Part shown: one piece after another, positions 1-9,088 of the stretch
Layout of the letters: every line of letters begins with the position of its first letter
Position numbering within the stretch: the first letter of the stretch is position 1
From: JAKVCB01 sp965243695
GTDB taxonomy: Bacteria; Planctomycetota; Planctomycetia; Pirellulales; Lacipirellulaceae
DNA: 64,000 bases
NCBI GenBank assembly: GCA_965243695.1
Contig: CBDEWC010000014.1
Location: 620,001-684,000, forward strand
Direction: 5' to 3'
The notes under the pieces: model-generated
What the model saw: only the letters and a program-made list of their open reading frames with translations
Told to the model about the DNA's origin: nothing
Database searches by the model: none
Translations under genes and position numbers: made by a program

Positions 1-531
1 CTCCAGGAGGATGCAGCAGGGTTGCAAAATTTTTGCCAGCCTGGTTCTGAACTGCTGATCAGCAGTTCATTTTCCAAGAACTTTGGTCTCTATCGGGAAC
101 GCGTAGGGGCACTGACCGTGGTGGTTCCCAGCCACGAAGTGATCGGTCCTGTGCAAAGTCAGATCAAACGTTGCATCCGCTCCAACTACTCCAATCCGCC
201 AGCGCATGGTGCCGCGCTGGTGACCACAATCCTTGAGGATTCCAAACTCACGGACCAGTGGCACGGAGAAGTTGCCGGCATGCGAGACCGTATTAACGAA
301 ACGCGCAAGGCGCTGGTCAAAACCCTTGCTGCAAAAGGCGCCACAGCCGATTATTCCTTTATGACCAGGCAGCGAGGTATGTTCTCATTTTCCGGTTTGA
401 CTGCTGAGCAAGTTGATACGCTTCGGGAAAAATACTCGATTTATATAGTGCGATCTGGTCGAATAAATGTTGCGGGTATTACTCCGAAGAACATCGATCC
501 GTTATGCGAGGCAATTGCAGAGGTGACCTGA
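1..531 (+). CDS. Aromatic/aspartate aminotransferase, C-terminal part (5' end outside window)
   Basis: This is a class I (fold type I) pyridoxal-phosphate aminotransferase of the AspC/TyrB group, which swaps the amino group between aspartate or an aromatic amino acid and 2-oxoglutarate. The frame is open from base 1, so the first half lies upstream of the window. The PLP-lysine motif SFSKNFGLYRERVG is visible, with the Schiff-base lysine codon at 76-78. The substrate-carboxylate arginine motif SGRINVAGI lies near the C-terminus. Both match the AspC/TyrB family closely, rather than more distant class I enzymes. It ends about 110 bp before glgA on the same strand. Aspartate versus aromatic preference cannot be decided from this part. 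Confidence 0.93.
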   Translation, partial: LQEDAAGLQNFCQPGSELLISSSFSKNFGLYRERVGALTVVVPSHEVIGPVQSQIKRCIRSNYSNPPAHGAALVTTILEDSKLTDQWHGEVAGMRDRINETRKALVKTLAAKGATADYSFMTRQRGMFSFSGLTAEQVDTLREKYSIYIVRSGRINVAGITPKNIDPLCEAIAEVT

Positions 532-640
532 GCAGCGGTAACCCACTTGTACTATCGCACCCGATTGGTTTATGGGTTTCCGCCACCGAGTTTGGCCTCT
601 GGGAGTCGCCCGCAGCAAATCTCCGAGGAAACGTTGAGGC

Positions 641-2122
641 ATGGACATCCTGTTTTCTACGAGCGAAGCTGTGCCATTCTGCAAGACAGGTGGCTTGGGT
701 GACGTTTGCGGAAGCCTTCCCGTTGAACTGTCCAGACAGGGGCATCAGATCACCCTGGTCATTCCGGCGTTTCGCCAGGTATTTCGTAGCGGGCAAACGA
801 TTCAGCCCACCGGTGTCGAATTTGAGGTCCCTATTGGCCGCAAGATGGTGCCGGGACGGTTTTTAAAGAGTTTTTTACCCGCGTCGAAGGTGCCCGTTTA
901 TCTGGTCGACCAACCCGACTATTTCGATCGCGAGGAACTCTACGGAGAGGATGGGGGCGGTTACATAGATAATTGCGAGCGATTCACCTTTTTTGCTCGC
1001 GCCGTCATCGAAGCCATCACCGCCTTTGACCTGCAACCAGCCATCGTACACGCAAACGACTGGACAAGCGGCCTCGTGCCTGTCTATCTAAAGACGGAAT
1101 TGCAAGGTGTTCCACCGTTTGACTCCATCGGATCGGTCTTTACCATCCACAATCTGGCATACCAGGGCAACTTCTGGCACTGGGATATGGAACTTACAGG
1201 AATAGACTGGAAGTACTTCAACTGGAGGCAGATGGAATTCTTTGGCAACCTGAGTTTCTTGAAGAGTGCCATCGCCTTTGCCGATGTGATCACCACGGTC
1301 AGTCCGAGCTACGCTGAGGAAATTCAGTCTCCGCCGCTGAGTTGCGGGTTGGAAGGAATTCTCCGTTACCGCCGGGATGATTTGCACGGAATTATCAATG
1401 GCGTCGACTACAGCGATTGGAATCCGGCGAGTGACCCCCACCTGGGAGATCACCAGTACGACCACGTTTCGTATCCTGTTGGCAAAGCAGCCTGCAAGCA
1501 GGAATTGCAGCGTTCGTTGGGACTTCCGATCCGCGCCGAGGTTCCTTTGATTGCTTCGGTGGGGCGACTTGCTGAACAGAAAGGATTTGACTTACTCGCC
1601 GAAGTCATGCCCCACTGGCTCCAACATGTGAATGCCCAATGGGTTGTGTTGGGGACAGGTGATGCCAAGTACCACGGTTTGCTGTCAGACTTGGCAGCCA
1701 GATTCCCCGAAAAAATCGCGGTGAAGCTTGAGTTCTCTAACGAACTGGCCCACCGAATCGAAGCTGGCGCTGACATGTTCGTGATGCCCAGCCGCTACGA
1801 GCCTTGTGGGTTAAACCAGCTCTACAGTTTAAAATACGGTACGGTGCCAGTGGTGCGATCGACAGGTGGTCTGGCCGATACGATTACCGATTGCACGGAG
1901 CAGTCGCTTGCCGAGGGGACAGCCAGCGGATTCAGCTTTGAACCGTACACGACGGTGGCTCTCGAAGAGGCGCTTCAGCGCGCAAGGAGTGCGTTTTCCA
2001 ATCCTGTCATTTGGCAACAACTCATTCAAAACGGCATGCAGCAGGATTGGTCCTGGGCTAGCAGCGCACGGCAGTACGACCAGCTCTATGCGCGAGCGCT
2101 TTCTTGGAGTGCCGGAACGTAG
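641..2122 (+). CDS. glgA: Glycogen synthase (ADP-glucose type)
   Basis: A GT5 glycogen/starch synthase that transfers glucose from ADP-glucose to the growing alpha-1,4-glucan in the cytoplasm. The 493-residue product has the usual bacterial GlgA length. The nucleotide-sugar motif KTGGLGDV is at residues 15-22. The GT-B C-terminal half carries SRYEPCGLNQL followed by STGGLADT, the retaining-glycosyltransferase E-x7-E region. The ATG at 641 is chosen because MDILFSTSEAVPF is the canonical GlgA N-terminus. It is followed after 55 bp by a galT-like gene and a little further on by a GH57 glucanotransferase, so the area is a storage-glucan and sugar-nucleotide neighbourhood. Confidence 0.96.
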   Translation: MDILFSTSEAVPFCKTGGLGDVCGSLPVELSRQGHQITLVIPAFRQVFRSGQTIQPTGVEFEVPIGRKMVPGRFLKSFLPASKVPVYLVDQPDYFDREELYGEDGGGYIDNCERFTFFARAVIEAITAFDLQPAIVHANDWTSGLVPVYLKTELQGVPPFDSIGSVFTIHNLAYQGNFWHWDMELTGIDWKYFNWRQMEFFGNLSFLKSAIAFADVITTVSPSYAEEIQSPPLSCGLEGILRYRRDDLHGIINGVDYSDWNPASDPHLGDHQYDHVSYPVGKAACKQELQRSLGLPIRAEVPLIASVGRLAEQKGFDLLAEVMPHWLQHVNAQWVVLGTGDAKYHGLLSDLAARFPEKIAVKLEFSNELAHRIEAGADMFVMPSRYEPCGLNQLYSLKYGTVPVVRSTGGLADTITDCTEQSLAEGTASGFSFEPYTTVALEEALQRARSAFSNPVIWQQLIQNGMQQDWSWASSARQYDQLYARALSWSAGT

Positions 2123-2177
2123 GCTGCTGCTTGCCTCGTACAGTCCAGGCCGATTTTGCTCCCTTGCGGACCCTCCG

Positions 2178-3164
2178 ATGACCGATTTGCGTAAAGATCT
2201 TTTGTTGAACCGTTGGGTGCTAGTCGCCGAGAATCGCAGCGAGCGTCCCAACGATTATGCAACGCCACCGGCAACGACCAAAGAAGTTTTGCCACAGGAT
2301 GCCACAAACTGTCCCTTTTGTCCGTCGCTGGAGACGCAAACCCCTCCGGCCGTCTATTCCGCTTGCAATGCCGAGGGGGACTGGCAGGTCCGTGTCGTCC
2401 CCAATAAGTATCCAGCCGTGGGTACTGCGATGGGAGGTGACGAAGGCGGGGTTCATGAAGTGGTCATCGAATCACCCCGCCATGTCCAAAACACAGCGGA
2501 TCTCACACCCCAAGAGCTTGCCAACGTATTAGAGGCTTACAGCGCGCGACTGGAGCATTGGTACGATGATGGTCGTTTTGAGTATGCCATGATTTTTAAG
2601 AATGTGCACTCGATGGCAGGAGCCTCACTGGTGCATCTTCACAGTCAGATTATGATTTTGCCTGAAGTACCGCCTGCCTGTTTCCAGGAGTTGCGCCAAT
2701 TGGACCGCTTCCGGCAGGAACACGATCAATGTGCCTTATGTGAACGGATTGCCAGGGAGCGGATCGACTCAGTCCGCCTGGTTCTCGATCGCGATGGTTA
2801 CGTAGCTATCTGTCCCTATGTCAGCATGCATGCGTATGAAATCTGGTTACTTCCGGTTGACCATGGTCGGTGGTTCCCTCCTGCGGCCAGTCGAGTCTCG
2901 ACCGAAACATTAGCTGGCGTATTGTGGGAGGTTCTTTCAAGGATTGAACGGTTATTGCCAGGTGTTGGGTACAATATGATCGTGCGGATTGCCCCATGGT
3001 CGTCACAAAGGACCGACTACCACCCGCGCATTGAAATCTATCCGCGGATTGATATGTTCGCTGGTTTTGAATTGGGAACCGGCATCCATATCAACCAGGT
3101 ATCGCCTGAATACGCAGCCCAAAAACTGCGCGCTATGGAGCCCTGCCGGTCTTGTGAAACCTGA
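2178..3164 (+). CDS. galT: Galactose-1-phosphate uridylyltransferase-like protein
   Basis: A GalT of the HIT superfamily, 328 residues, which would swap UMP between UDP-glucose and galactose-1-phosphate (Leloir pathway). The zinc-site pair C45-x2-C48 is seen in NCPFCPS. The nucleotidyl histidine motif reads HLHSQ at residues 153-157, where classical GalT has HPHGQ; both histidines and the glutamine are kept. A second CALC pair and the C-terminal YHPRIEIYPR also fit the family. The start is the ATG at 2178: the open frame extends upstream into glgA, but MTDLRKDLLLNRWV is the typical N-terminus. With the variant HIT loop a related activity, such as an ADP-glucose-type phosphorylase, cannot be excluded. 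Confidence 0.85.
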   Translation: MTDLRKDLLLNRWVLVAENRSERPNDYATPPATTKEVLPQDATNCPFCPSLETQTPPAVYSACNAEGDWQVRVVPNKYPAVGTAMGGDEGGVHEVVIESPRHVQNTADLTPQELANVLEAYSARLEHWYDDGRFEYAMIFKNVHSMAGASLVHLHSQIMILPEVPPACFQELRQLDRFRQEHDQCALCERIARERIDSVRLVLDRDGYVAICPYVSMHAYEIWLLPVDHGRWFPPAASRVSTETLAGVLWEVLSRIERLLPGVGYNMIVRIAPWSSQRTDYHPRIEIYPRIDMFAGFELGTGIHINQVSPEYAAQKLRAMEPCRSCET

Positions 3165-3351
3165 CCGCAGGCGCAAGGTTTGGGGCAAGAAAACAGGGAA
3201 ATCGAGTTGTGCCCGTGGGCCCGCAAACGGTTTTTGACAAAGGATTCAGAAACGGTTTCCGGGGGACCCAAGTATGGGGTCAGGTTGCGCAGGGCCAATG
3301 TCCAACCCGGCAAGGCAACCAGGCCCCACGGTGGGACGCTTGACCTGTTGG

Positions 3352-4758
3352 TCAAGCCGCTTCGTGGCTTTCATTCCTCTCGGGAAACTGCACCAGGCGG
3401 TCTGCGAGAGACCACAGGTCGTCACCGAACATGTCGATGGCCCGAGGCACTTCCGTTTCGACCGATTCCAAGCCATGGCGGGCTGCTATGATGCTGATCG
3501 AGATCGACAAAAACGTATCGATATCGACCGATTTCCGCCAGTGATACCCATGCGATTGACGGAAGTCGTCGTATTGCCCGATCGCACGGAGGTGCCGTAC
3601 GTCGTCTTCGTGGATGCGATGCTTGAGCGTGCGGCCATGCACAACCCGAGAAATCGGCCAGTGGCGGCGCGGCAAGTACATCCGCTTTTCATGGTGATGG
3701 CGAAACCACTTGGCAAAATCGGTGTCCTGGTGGAAACTCCAAAAACAGGCTGCCACGGGCGTACTCCACGCCAAGTGATCCATCCCGGTTTCGCGGCAAA
3801 GCTTGTAAAGCAGAGTGGAGGAATTTTTGTACTTGGTGGCAATTTGCTGGGCCCGTGCCACACGATCGAGAAAGAAAGAAGCCCGGCTTCCAAACTGCAG
3901 AACGTCTGCAGCGACCGCGATTTCTTCGACCAGCCGGTTCATGTTATCCGGGTCAATGCCGAGTAGTACCTGCCGTATCCGAAGAGCGATGAGCACCGCT
4001 GCAAGCCGTGCCTCAACGGTAGCGTGGGTGATTCGAGAAATGCGGTCAGTGTTCTCGACAAGGCTCTGAAAGTCGTGGGCGTAAAAGGCTGCAGCAGCAG
4101 TTATTTTCATGGCTGCGCCATCGGAAACGCCATCGGTCGCTTCATAGAGCGGGTCATCGCTCTGGATGAGCTTTGCCACTTGACCTTTGTAATTGGGATG
4201 AACGCCACCAGCTTGTAACTCATCGGCCCCGACCCGGTAGCCAGGCCGAGTCCGATACCGGGTAACCAGGTCCGCATGATTGAAGCCGCCGCAGGTAGTG
4301 AGCGACTTGGCTATTAGAAGCGTCTGCACGTAGTCGTCTGCGTCTCCGCTATCTGCATATTTCCATGCGACCCAGGCCACAGCGGCTAGCGCGTGATAGA
4401 CGCGTGAAACCACGTCGGAGCGTTGGGGTGTTCGCGAGGACTCCAGTGCGATGCGGTTTAGCGGGGTGTCGCGCGGATGGTCGATCGCAAGCGCTCCTTC
4501 ATCATTGATCAGTACGCGAGGGCTGGTTACACCTTCGATGATACCGTCGTAGGTGACCCCCAGAGTGGCGAGCACTTGCTCCGTTTTTTCCACCGTCAGG
4601 TGCGGAGGTTCGTTGTAACATCGCCGCCGCTGTGTCAGAAACACGACGTTGTGTCCCTGCTGTTGTAAACCTTGAACGAATTCCACGGCACCGTTGATCG
4701 GTTCCATGGTTCCGTAACGGAAGAACACACCATCGAAGTCGAGCAGATAGGTTGCCAC
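3352..4758 (-). CDS. HAD hydrolase fused to an ADP-ribosylglycohydrolase-like domain
   Basis: A 468-residue protein that appears to join two modules. Residues 1-95 look like a small HAD-superfamily phosphatase: DFDGV at 7-11 supplies the nucleophile DxD, and VVFLTQ near 38-43 fits motif II. From about residue 115 the sequence resembles ADP-ribosylglycohydrolases: GDADDYVQTLLIAKSL (138-153) corresponds to the TDDT metal motif, GVSDGAAMKI (210-219) to the NGAAMR segment, and THATVEARLAAVLIA to the TH-dP-A helix. Near the C-terminus VDIDTF corresponds to GGDTDT. The metal-binding aspartates are therefore mostly kept in degenerate surroundings. It converges on galT and diverges from the GH57 gene. 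Substrate unknown; the domain calls come from motif reading only. Confidence 0.72.
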   Translation of the reverse strand: MATYLLDFDGVFFRYGTMEPINGAVEFVQGLQQQGHNVVFLTQRRRCYNEPPHLTVEKTEQVLATLGVTYDGIIEGVTSPRVLINDEGALAIDHPRDTPLNRIALESSRTPQRSDVVSRVYHALAAVAWVAWKYADSGDADDYVQTLLIAKSLTTCGGFNHADLVTRYRTRPGYRVGADELQAGGVHPNYKGQVAKLIQSDDPLYEATDGVSDGAAMKITAAAAFYAHDFQSLVENTDRISRITHATVEARLAAVLIALRIRQVLLGIDPDNMNRLVEEIAVAADVLQFGSRASFFLDRVARAQQIATKYKNSSTLLYKLCRETGMDHLAWSTPVAACFWSFHQDTDFAKWFRHHHEKRMYLPRRHWPISRVVHGRTLKHRIHEDDVRHLRAIGQYDDFRQSHGYHWRKSVDIDTFLSISISIIAARHGLESVETEVPRAIDMFGDDLWSLADRLVQFPERNESHEAA

Positions 4759-5235
4759 GTTTGGGTTCTCAAGGGGGGAGTTTTCCAGTTTGTTGGTTAT
4801 TGGCCGACCAGCGGCTACTCTGCAGATAGCGGCTACTCTGCAGATATAAGAGATCGAACGATAGCGAGACTTCAGATTGGCGTAAACACGGAAAAGTCGT
4901 TTGGTAGCAGTTCTAGCCCCGGTTTTACACTTGAGTCGGTCTCTTAACAGCTGCCAGTGTGGAAGTCTGGCAATTCGGTCTTTTTGGCGAGGATATTTGA
5001 CAACTTGGTATTTTTGGTCAATCGTGACAAAAGAAGCGGAATGCGCGATTAGGAAGGGAGAGTTTCCCAGTTAAGAAGAGACTTCCGTACGTTGTGAGTA
5101 GACGAATTGTACGGAATTCAAGTACCATCCGGAAATCGTATCCTAAGGTTGTTTCAGTAAAGAAGTAAGAAGCGTGACTGTGCCCGGAGTATGGTCCACC
5201 CAAACAATCCTCAAGATCGAAATCTTCCATCCACT
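4759..5235. other. Divergent intergenic region
   Basis: This 477-bp stretch separates the HAD/ADP-ribosylglycohydrolase gene from the GH57 gene. It must hold promoters for both, but no clear -35/-10 pair was found. A perfect 18-bp tandem duplication lies at 4810-4845. No convincing gene was seen on either strand. Confidence 0.6.
4810..4845 (+). repeat. Tandem 18-bp duplication (2 copies)
   Basis: The unit agcggctactctgcagat occurs twice back to back (4810-4827 and 4828-4845) without a mismatch, in non-coding DNA 52 bp upstream of the minus-strand HAD-fusion start. The identity of the copies suggests recent slippage. Two other 18-bp tandem repeats with different sequences occur at 44976-45029 and 46755-46808. 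Confidence 0.97.
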
Positions 5236-7419
5236 ATGAACTCTCCCCTGCACCTCGTAATTGTTCTACACAACCATCAGCCGGTTGGTAATTTTGATCA
5301 CGTTTTCGAACAGGCATATCAAGACAGTTATTTGCCATTTCTCGATGTTTTTGAGCCGTACTCCAATTTGCGGATTGCGTTGCACACCAGTGGTTCGTTG
5401 ATCGAGTGGCTCGATGCGCATCATCCTGAGTATCTTGACCGCCTGGCAAATCTAGTGGCTGCCGGTCGGTTGGAGATTCTGGGGGGTCCATTTTACGAAC
5501 CGATCCTCACGATGATTTCGTCGCGTGATCGAGTAGGACAAATCACGAGTTACACGCAATGGCTCTCCAGCCGATTGAGTGCTGAGGTTCAGGGAATGTG
5601 GGTTCCCGAGCGTGTCTGGGAGCAGTCGCTTACCAGTGACTTGGTTGCCGCTCAAATGCGGTATACCTTGCTAGATGATTCACATTTCAAACGGGCTGGA
5701 CTGTGCGAAGACGAACTGGCTGGGTATTACGTCACTGAGGAAAATGGTCGTTTGTTGTCGATCTTTCCCGGCAGTGAACGGTTGCGATATCTCATCCCGT
5801 TTGCCTCGCCTGAGAAGTCGATCGAATATCTCCGCGAAGTTGCCGAACAACATCCGGGCGGTGTGGTCGTGTTTGGGGACGATGGTGAGAAATTAGGCAG
5901 TTGGCCCGGTACCAAAACCCATGTCTACGAACAGGGATGGTTGCGTCAATTCTTTGATGCGTTGTCGGCAAACTCAGATTGGCTTTCGGTGAGCACTCCC
6001 AGTGAAGTCCTCCAAGCCGTGACACCGTTGGGCAAAGTCTACGTCCCGGAAGGCAGCTATCGGGAGATGACAGAGTGGGCCTTGCCCGCAGAGCAATTGG
6101 GCAACTTCGAAAAAATTCGTCACCGGTGGGAAACGGAAGGAAACTGGCAGGAAATCGCTCCGTTTGTTCGTGGTGGCTACTGGCGGAATTTCAAAGTCAA
6201 GTATCCCGAAACCAACGAAATGTACGCCCGCATGCAGATGGTCAGTCACCGACTCGAAGAGTCGGTTGCCGAGGGTGCACACGGATCGCTGATCGACCAG
6301 GCTCGCACGGAACTTTACCGCGGGCAATGCAACTGCGCTTACTGGCATGGAGCCTTTGGTGGGGCTTATCTCCCCCATCTTCGCAATGCTGTCTTCAATC
6401 ATTTGATTGCGGCCGACAACCTGCTCGACCAGCATGAAGGCCGCCATTTGGCCGATGGAGATGTTTCCTGGGTAGAACTGAACAGCGGCGATTTCAACCT
6501 TGATGGACGACAAGAGGTTCGGCTCGCCAGCAACCGGCTTGTCGCTTTGATTGCTCCGGCGACAGGTGGGAATTTGTACGAACTCGATGCCCGCTCGATT
6601 TGCCACAACTTGCTCGCGACACTCACCCGACGTCCCGAGGCGTATCACGACAAAGTTCGTGCAGGCGCATCTGCCGACCAGGACGATGTGGCGAGTATTC
6701 ACGACCGTGTCGTGTTCAAGCAGGAAGGTCTCGATCAACGGATCTGTTATGATCGACATCCGCGCAAAAGTCTCGTCGACCACTTTTTCGATCTGGAGGT
6801 TACGCAGGAAGCGGTTGCCAGCGGCGAATACCACGAATGGGGGGATTTTGTAACGGGTCCCTTTGAGGCAAAGCTCCGCCGTAATCCTCAACGAATGCAG
6901 GTTCAACTCGTTCGCAATGGTCATGTCGGGGATTGTCCGGTTCGAGTGACCAAGGGGCTGACACTCGAAGCGGGTGAATCGGTCCTGGAGATTGCTTATT
7001 TGTTGGAAGGTTTGCCAACCGATGGGCCTCTTCACTTTGGTGTCGAACTGAATTTTGCTGGCTTGCCAGCCGGTGTCGACGACCGTTTTTTCCGCGCTTC
7101 GGGTGGAGAGTCGCTCGGCCAGCTTGGCACACGACTGGACCTCAAAGATATTCAATCGCTTGGTCTGGTTGACCAATGGTTGGGAATAGATGTTGGATTG
7201 GAGATTTCCCGACCAACGGCGATTTGGACTTTCCCCATTGAAACGATCAGCCAGTCGGAAGGTGGTTTTGAGTTGATTCACCAATCGGTGGTGGTTCAGC
7301 CCCATTGGATCGTCCAACCTGACGACGAAGGCCGCTGGAGTGTTACGATGCGACTGGCCATCGACACGTCACAGGCTGAATCGTGCATGCGTGAAGCGGA
7401 AGCGTGCACTGCGTTATAA
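5236..7419 (+). CDS. GH57 alpha-amylase / 4-alpha-glucanotransferase
   Basis: A glycoside hydrolase family 57 enzyme acting on alpha-1,4-glucans, with a GH57 barrel followed by DUF1925/DUF1926-type domains (727 residues, close to archaeal 4-alpha-glucanotransferases). GH57 motifs read in order: HNHQP at 12-16, GGPFYEP at 83-89, the nucleophile region WVPERVWE with Glu125, the LLDDSHF segment, and FGDDGEKLG with the acid/base Asp at 215-216. The ATG at 5236 starts directly before LHLVIVLHNHQP; an earlier ATG at 5191 would add 15 residues that do not look like family sequence. With glgA nearby it probably remodels or degrades glycogen. A bidirectional terminator follows. Confidence 0.93.
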   Translation: MNSPLHLVIVLHNHQPVGNFDHVFEQAYQDSYLPFLDVFEPYSNLRIALHTSGSLIEWLDAHHPEYLDRLANLVAAGRLEILGGPFYEPILTMISSRDRVGQITSYTQWLSSRLSAEVQGMWVPERVWEQSLTSDLVAAQMRYTLLDDSHFKRAGLCEDELAGYYVTEENGRLLSIFPGSERLRYLIPFASPEKSIEYLREVAEQHPGGVVVFGDDGEKLGSWPGTKTHVYEQGWLRQFFDALSANSDWLSVSTPSEVLQAVTPLGKVYVPEGSYREMTEWALPAEQLGNFEKIRHRWETEGNWQEIAPFVRGGYWRNFKVKYPETNEMYARMQMVSHRLEESVAEGAHGSLIDQARTELYRGQCNCAYWHGAFGGAYLPHLRNAVFNHLIAADNLLDQHEGRHLADGDVSWVELNSGDFNLDGRQEVRLASNRLVALIAPATGGNLYELDARSICHNLLATLTRRPEAYHDKVRAGASADQDDVASIHDRVVFKQEGLDQRICYDRHPRKSLVDHFFDLEVTQEAVASGEYHEWGDFVTGPFEAKLRRNPQRMQVQLVRNGHVGDCPVRVTKGLTLEAGESVLEIAYLLEGLPTDGPLHFGVELNFAGLPAGVDDRFFRASGGESLGQLGTRLDLKDIQSLGLVDQWLGIDVGLEISRPTAIWTFPIETISQSEGGFELIHQSVVVQPHWIVQPDDEGRWSVTMRLAIDTSQAESCMREAEACTAL

Positions 7420-7436
7420 GGCTCAATCAAAACGCC

Positions 7437-7470
7437 AAAAAAACCGCCGCCAAAGGCTGGCGGTTTTTTT
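7437..7470. terminator. Bidirectional rho-independent terminator
   Basis: An AACCGCC...GGCGGTT stem with an inner GCC-AAA-GGC stem is flanked by an A-run on the left and a T-run on the right. It sits between the convergent GH57 gene and msrB, so it can terminate both transcripts. Confidence 0.85.
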
Positions 7471-7551
7471 ATGCGCTTTTGTCACCACGGTAGAATTCGG
7501 AAACAGGCCCCGAGGGAAGAAGTCCGGTGGGGTGTTGAAGGTTGTTGTTGG

Positions 7552-8130
7552 TTACGGCTTGGGCTGAATCACCTCTGGCGGGGTCTCTCCCGCCGCGATG
7601 AAATTCATCGAGATCGAATTGACGCAGTGGCGTGTGTTCTTGGCGGTCAATTCCTCACCGAGAAAGACGTGACCCAGATGGCCTCCGCAGTTGCGGCAGA
7701 CAATTTCAGTACGCACCCCGTCGGCGTCTACATGCCGCTGGACAGCGCCCGGTATTTCATCATCGAAACTGGGCCATCCGCAATGACTGTCGAACTTGTC
7801 GCCGGACTTGTAGAGTGGTGTATTACAGCGGCGGCACAGAAATGTGCCCTCGTCTTTCAGGTCGGTGTATTCCCCCACAAAAGGTCGCTCGGTACCCTTA
7901 TTGACAATTACATACGTTTCTTCGGCGGTTAGCTCATTGTAGGAATCCGATGGCTGGGAAACATCGGTGACCCCTTCTGTAGAGCTCGGTTCTTCGGAAT
8001 TCATCTGGATGGTTTCTCTCGGGGGGGATGGCTGGGGTACGGCTGAAGGCTCCGTTGAACATCCGACAACGGTCAGGCACAGTGCCAGCAAAATCAACGT
8101 CGATGGCCATTCTAACTTGGCGCGATCCAT
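7552..8130 (-). CDS. msrB: Peptide methionine-(R)-S-oxide reductase, lipoprotein form
   Basis: MsrB reduces the R-epimer of protein methionine sulfoxide. The 192-residue product has a type II signal peptide with lipobox TVVGC (Cys24), a Pro/Ser/Glu-rich linker to about residue 65, then the full MsrB domain. Visible are two zinc CxxC pairs (Cys99/102 and 145/148), SHCGWPSF with a candidate recycling Cys117, and the catalytic Cys169 in RHCVNS. The start at 8130 is chosen because GGAG lies just upstream and the signal peptide begins there. It is the last of three minus-strand genes after aroE-like and bioD. The lipobox implies repair of oxidised proteins outside the cytoplasm. Confidence 0.95.
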   Translation of the reverse strand: MDRAKLEWPSTLILLALCLTVVGCSTEPSAVPQPSPPRETIQMNSEEPSSTEGVTDVSQPSDSYNELTAEETYVIVNKGTERPFVGEYTDLKDEGTFLCRRCNTPLYKSGDKFDSHCGWPSFDDEIPGAVQRHVDADGVRTEIVCRNCGGHLGHVFLGEELTAKNTRHCVNSISMNFIAAGETPPEVIQPKP

Positions 8131-8330
8131 GAGGCCTCCAATCGAAGATGGTGTAACGAAGGGCGCTGCCACTAGGTGTGTGATGAAACAACACCAAGCC
8201 CCGATTCTACACGATCACCACGGTAATGAAAGACAACCCTGGCTGACGCAAATTCTGTCTTGGCGCGCAATAGCAAATAGTTTTCTTTCCAGGTTGTATC
8301 TTGAGAACAAAAAACTGGGAATCGGCCCTT

Positions 8331-9026
8331 TTAACTGTTGGTCGATTTTTCCCGGCCCGCCAATTGCCACCAGGGAACGGTTGTCTCGAAGTCGCCTTCC
8401 GGGGCGACAGTTGCCAAGACAGGCGGTACCGCGCGACGTTTTAACTCGACAAGATTTCCGGCACAGGTTGCCTCGTCGGGGAGTGGCGACTGGCCGTTGA
8501 GGACAATTCCACAAACTTCCAGCCCCACGCCATAGGTGCTGGCGGCAATCAAGGTTTGTAATGTAGCGTTGATCGTGCCCAACACATTCGGAGCTACGAC
8601 CACGAGCGGGTAACCGAAATCGATGGCCAGATCCGCGTTGTAATCGTCATCGCTGATCGGCGACATTAACCCGCCCGCCCCTTCCACTAGCACGATATCA
8701 CAAACATTTTCCCAAAATTCGAGGCCATCTCGCAGGCGGTTTGCGTCAACCTCCTTGCCTTCGGCCTGGGCCGACAGTGGGGGCGCCAAAGGGGCGGCAA
8801 ACCGCTGCGGGCAAACGTGTTCAAGCGTGCCTGGGCGGCCAGCGGCTTGCCAGAGCTGAACCGCATCGTCAGCAACGTATTTCCCCTCAACCCGCCTACA
8901 ACCACTGGCAACCGGTTTGTAGACACCAACGCGGTAGCCAGCTGCCACAAGCTGGCGCGCAATGAGAGCGGCAACGTAGGTTTTTCCAACGCCTGTGTCG
9001 GTTCCAGTGATGAACAGGCCACGCAT
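8331..9026 (-). CDS. bioD: Dethiobiotin synthetase
   Basis: BioD closes the ureido ring of dethiobiotin from 7,8-diaminopelargonate, CO2 and ATP. The 231-residue protein begins with the signature ITGTDTGVGKT (P-loop, Lys15) and YKPVASG, followed by the VEGAGGLMSPI loop that contacts substrate and Mg2+. The ATG at 9026 puts the P-loop at its normal place; the upstream extension to 9053 is not family-like. No other biotin gene is in the window. It lies about 60 bp after the aroE-like gene and about 200 bp before msrB, all on the minus strand and possibly co-transcribed. Confidence 0.95.
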   Translation of the reverse strand: MRGLFITGTDTGVGKTYVAALIARQLVAAGYRVGVYKPVASGCRRVEGKYVADDAVQLWQAAGRPGTLEHVCPQRFAAPLAPPLSAQAEGKEVDANRLRDGLEFWENVCDIVLVEGAGGLMSPISDDDYNADLAIDFGYPLVVVAPNVLGTINATLQTLIAASTYGVGLEVCGIVLNGQSPLPDEATCAGNLVELKRRAVPPVLATVAPEGDFETTVPWWQLAGREKSTNS

Positions 9027-9088
9027 GCGACACGCTTTAAGTTCCAGTGACACATGCCCATCCCCACATATGTCATCCGCATTTTTGC

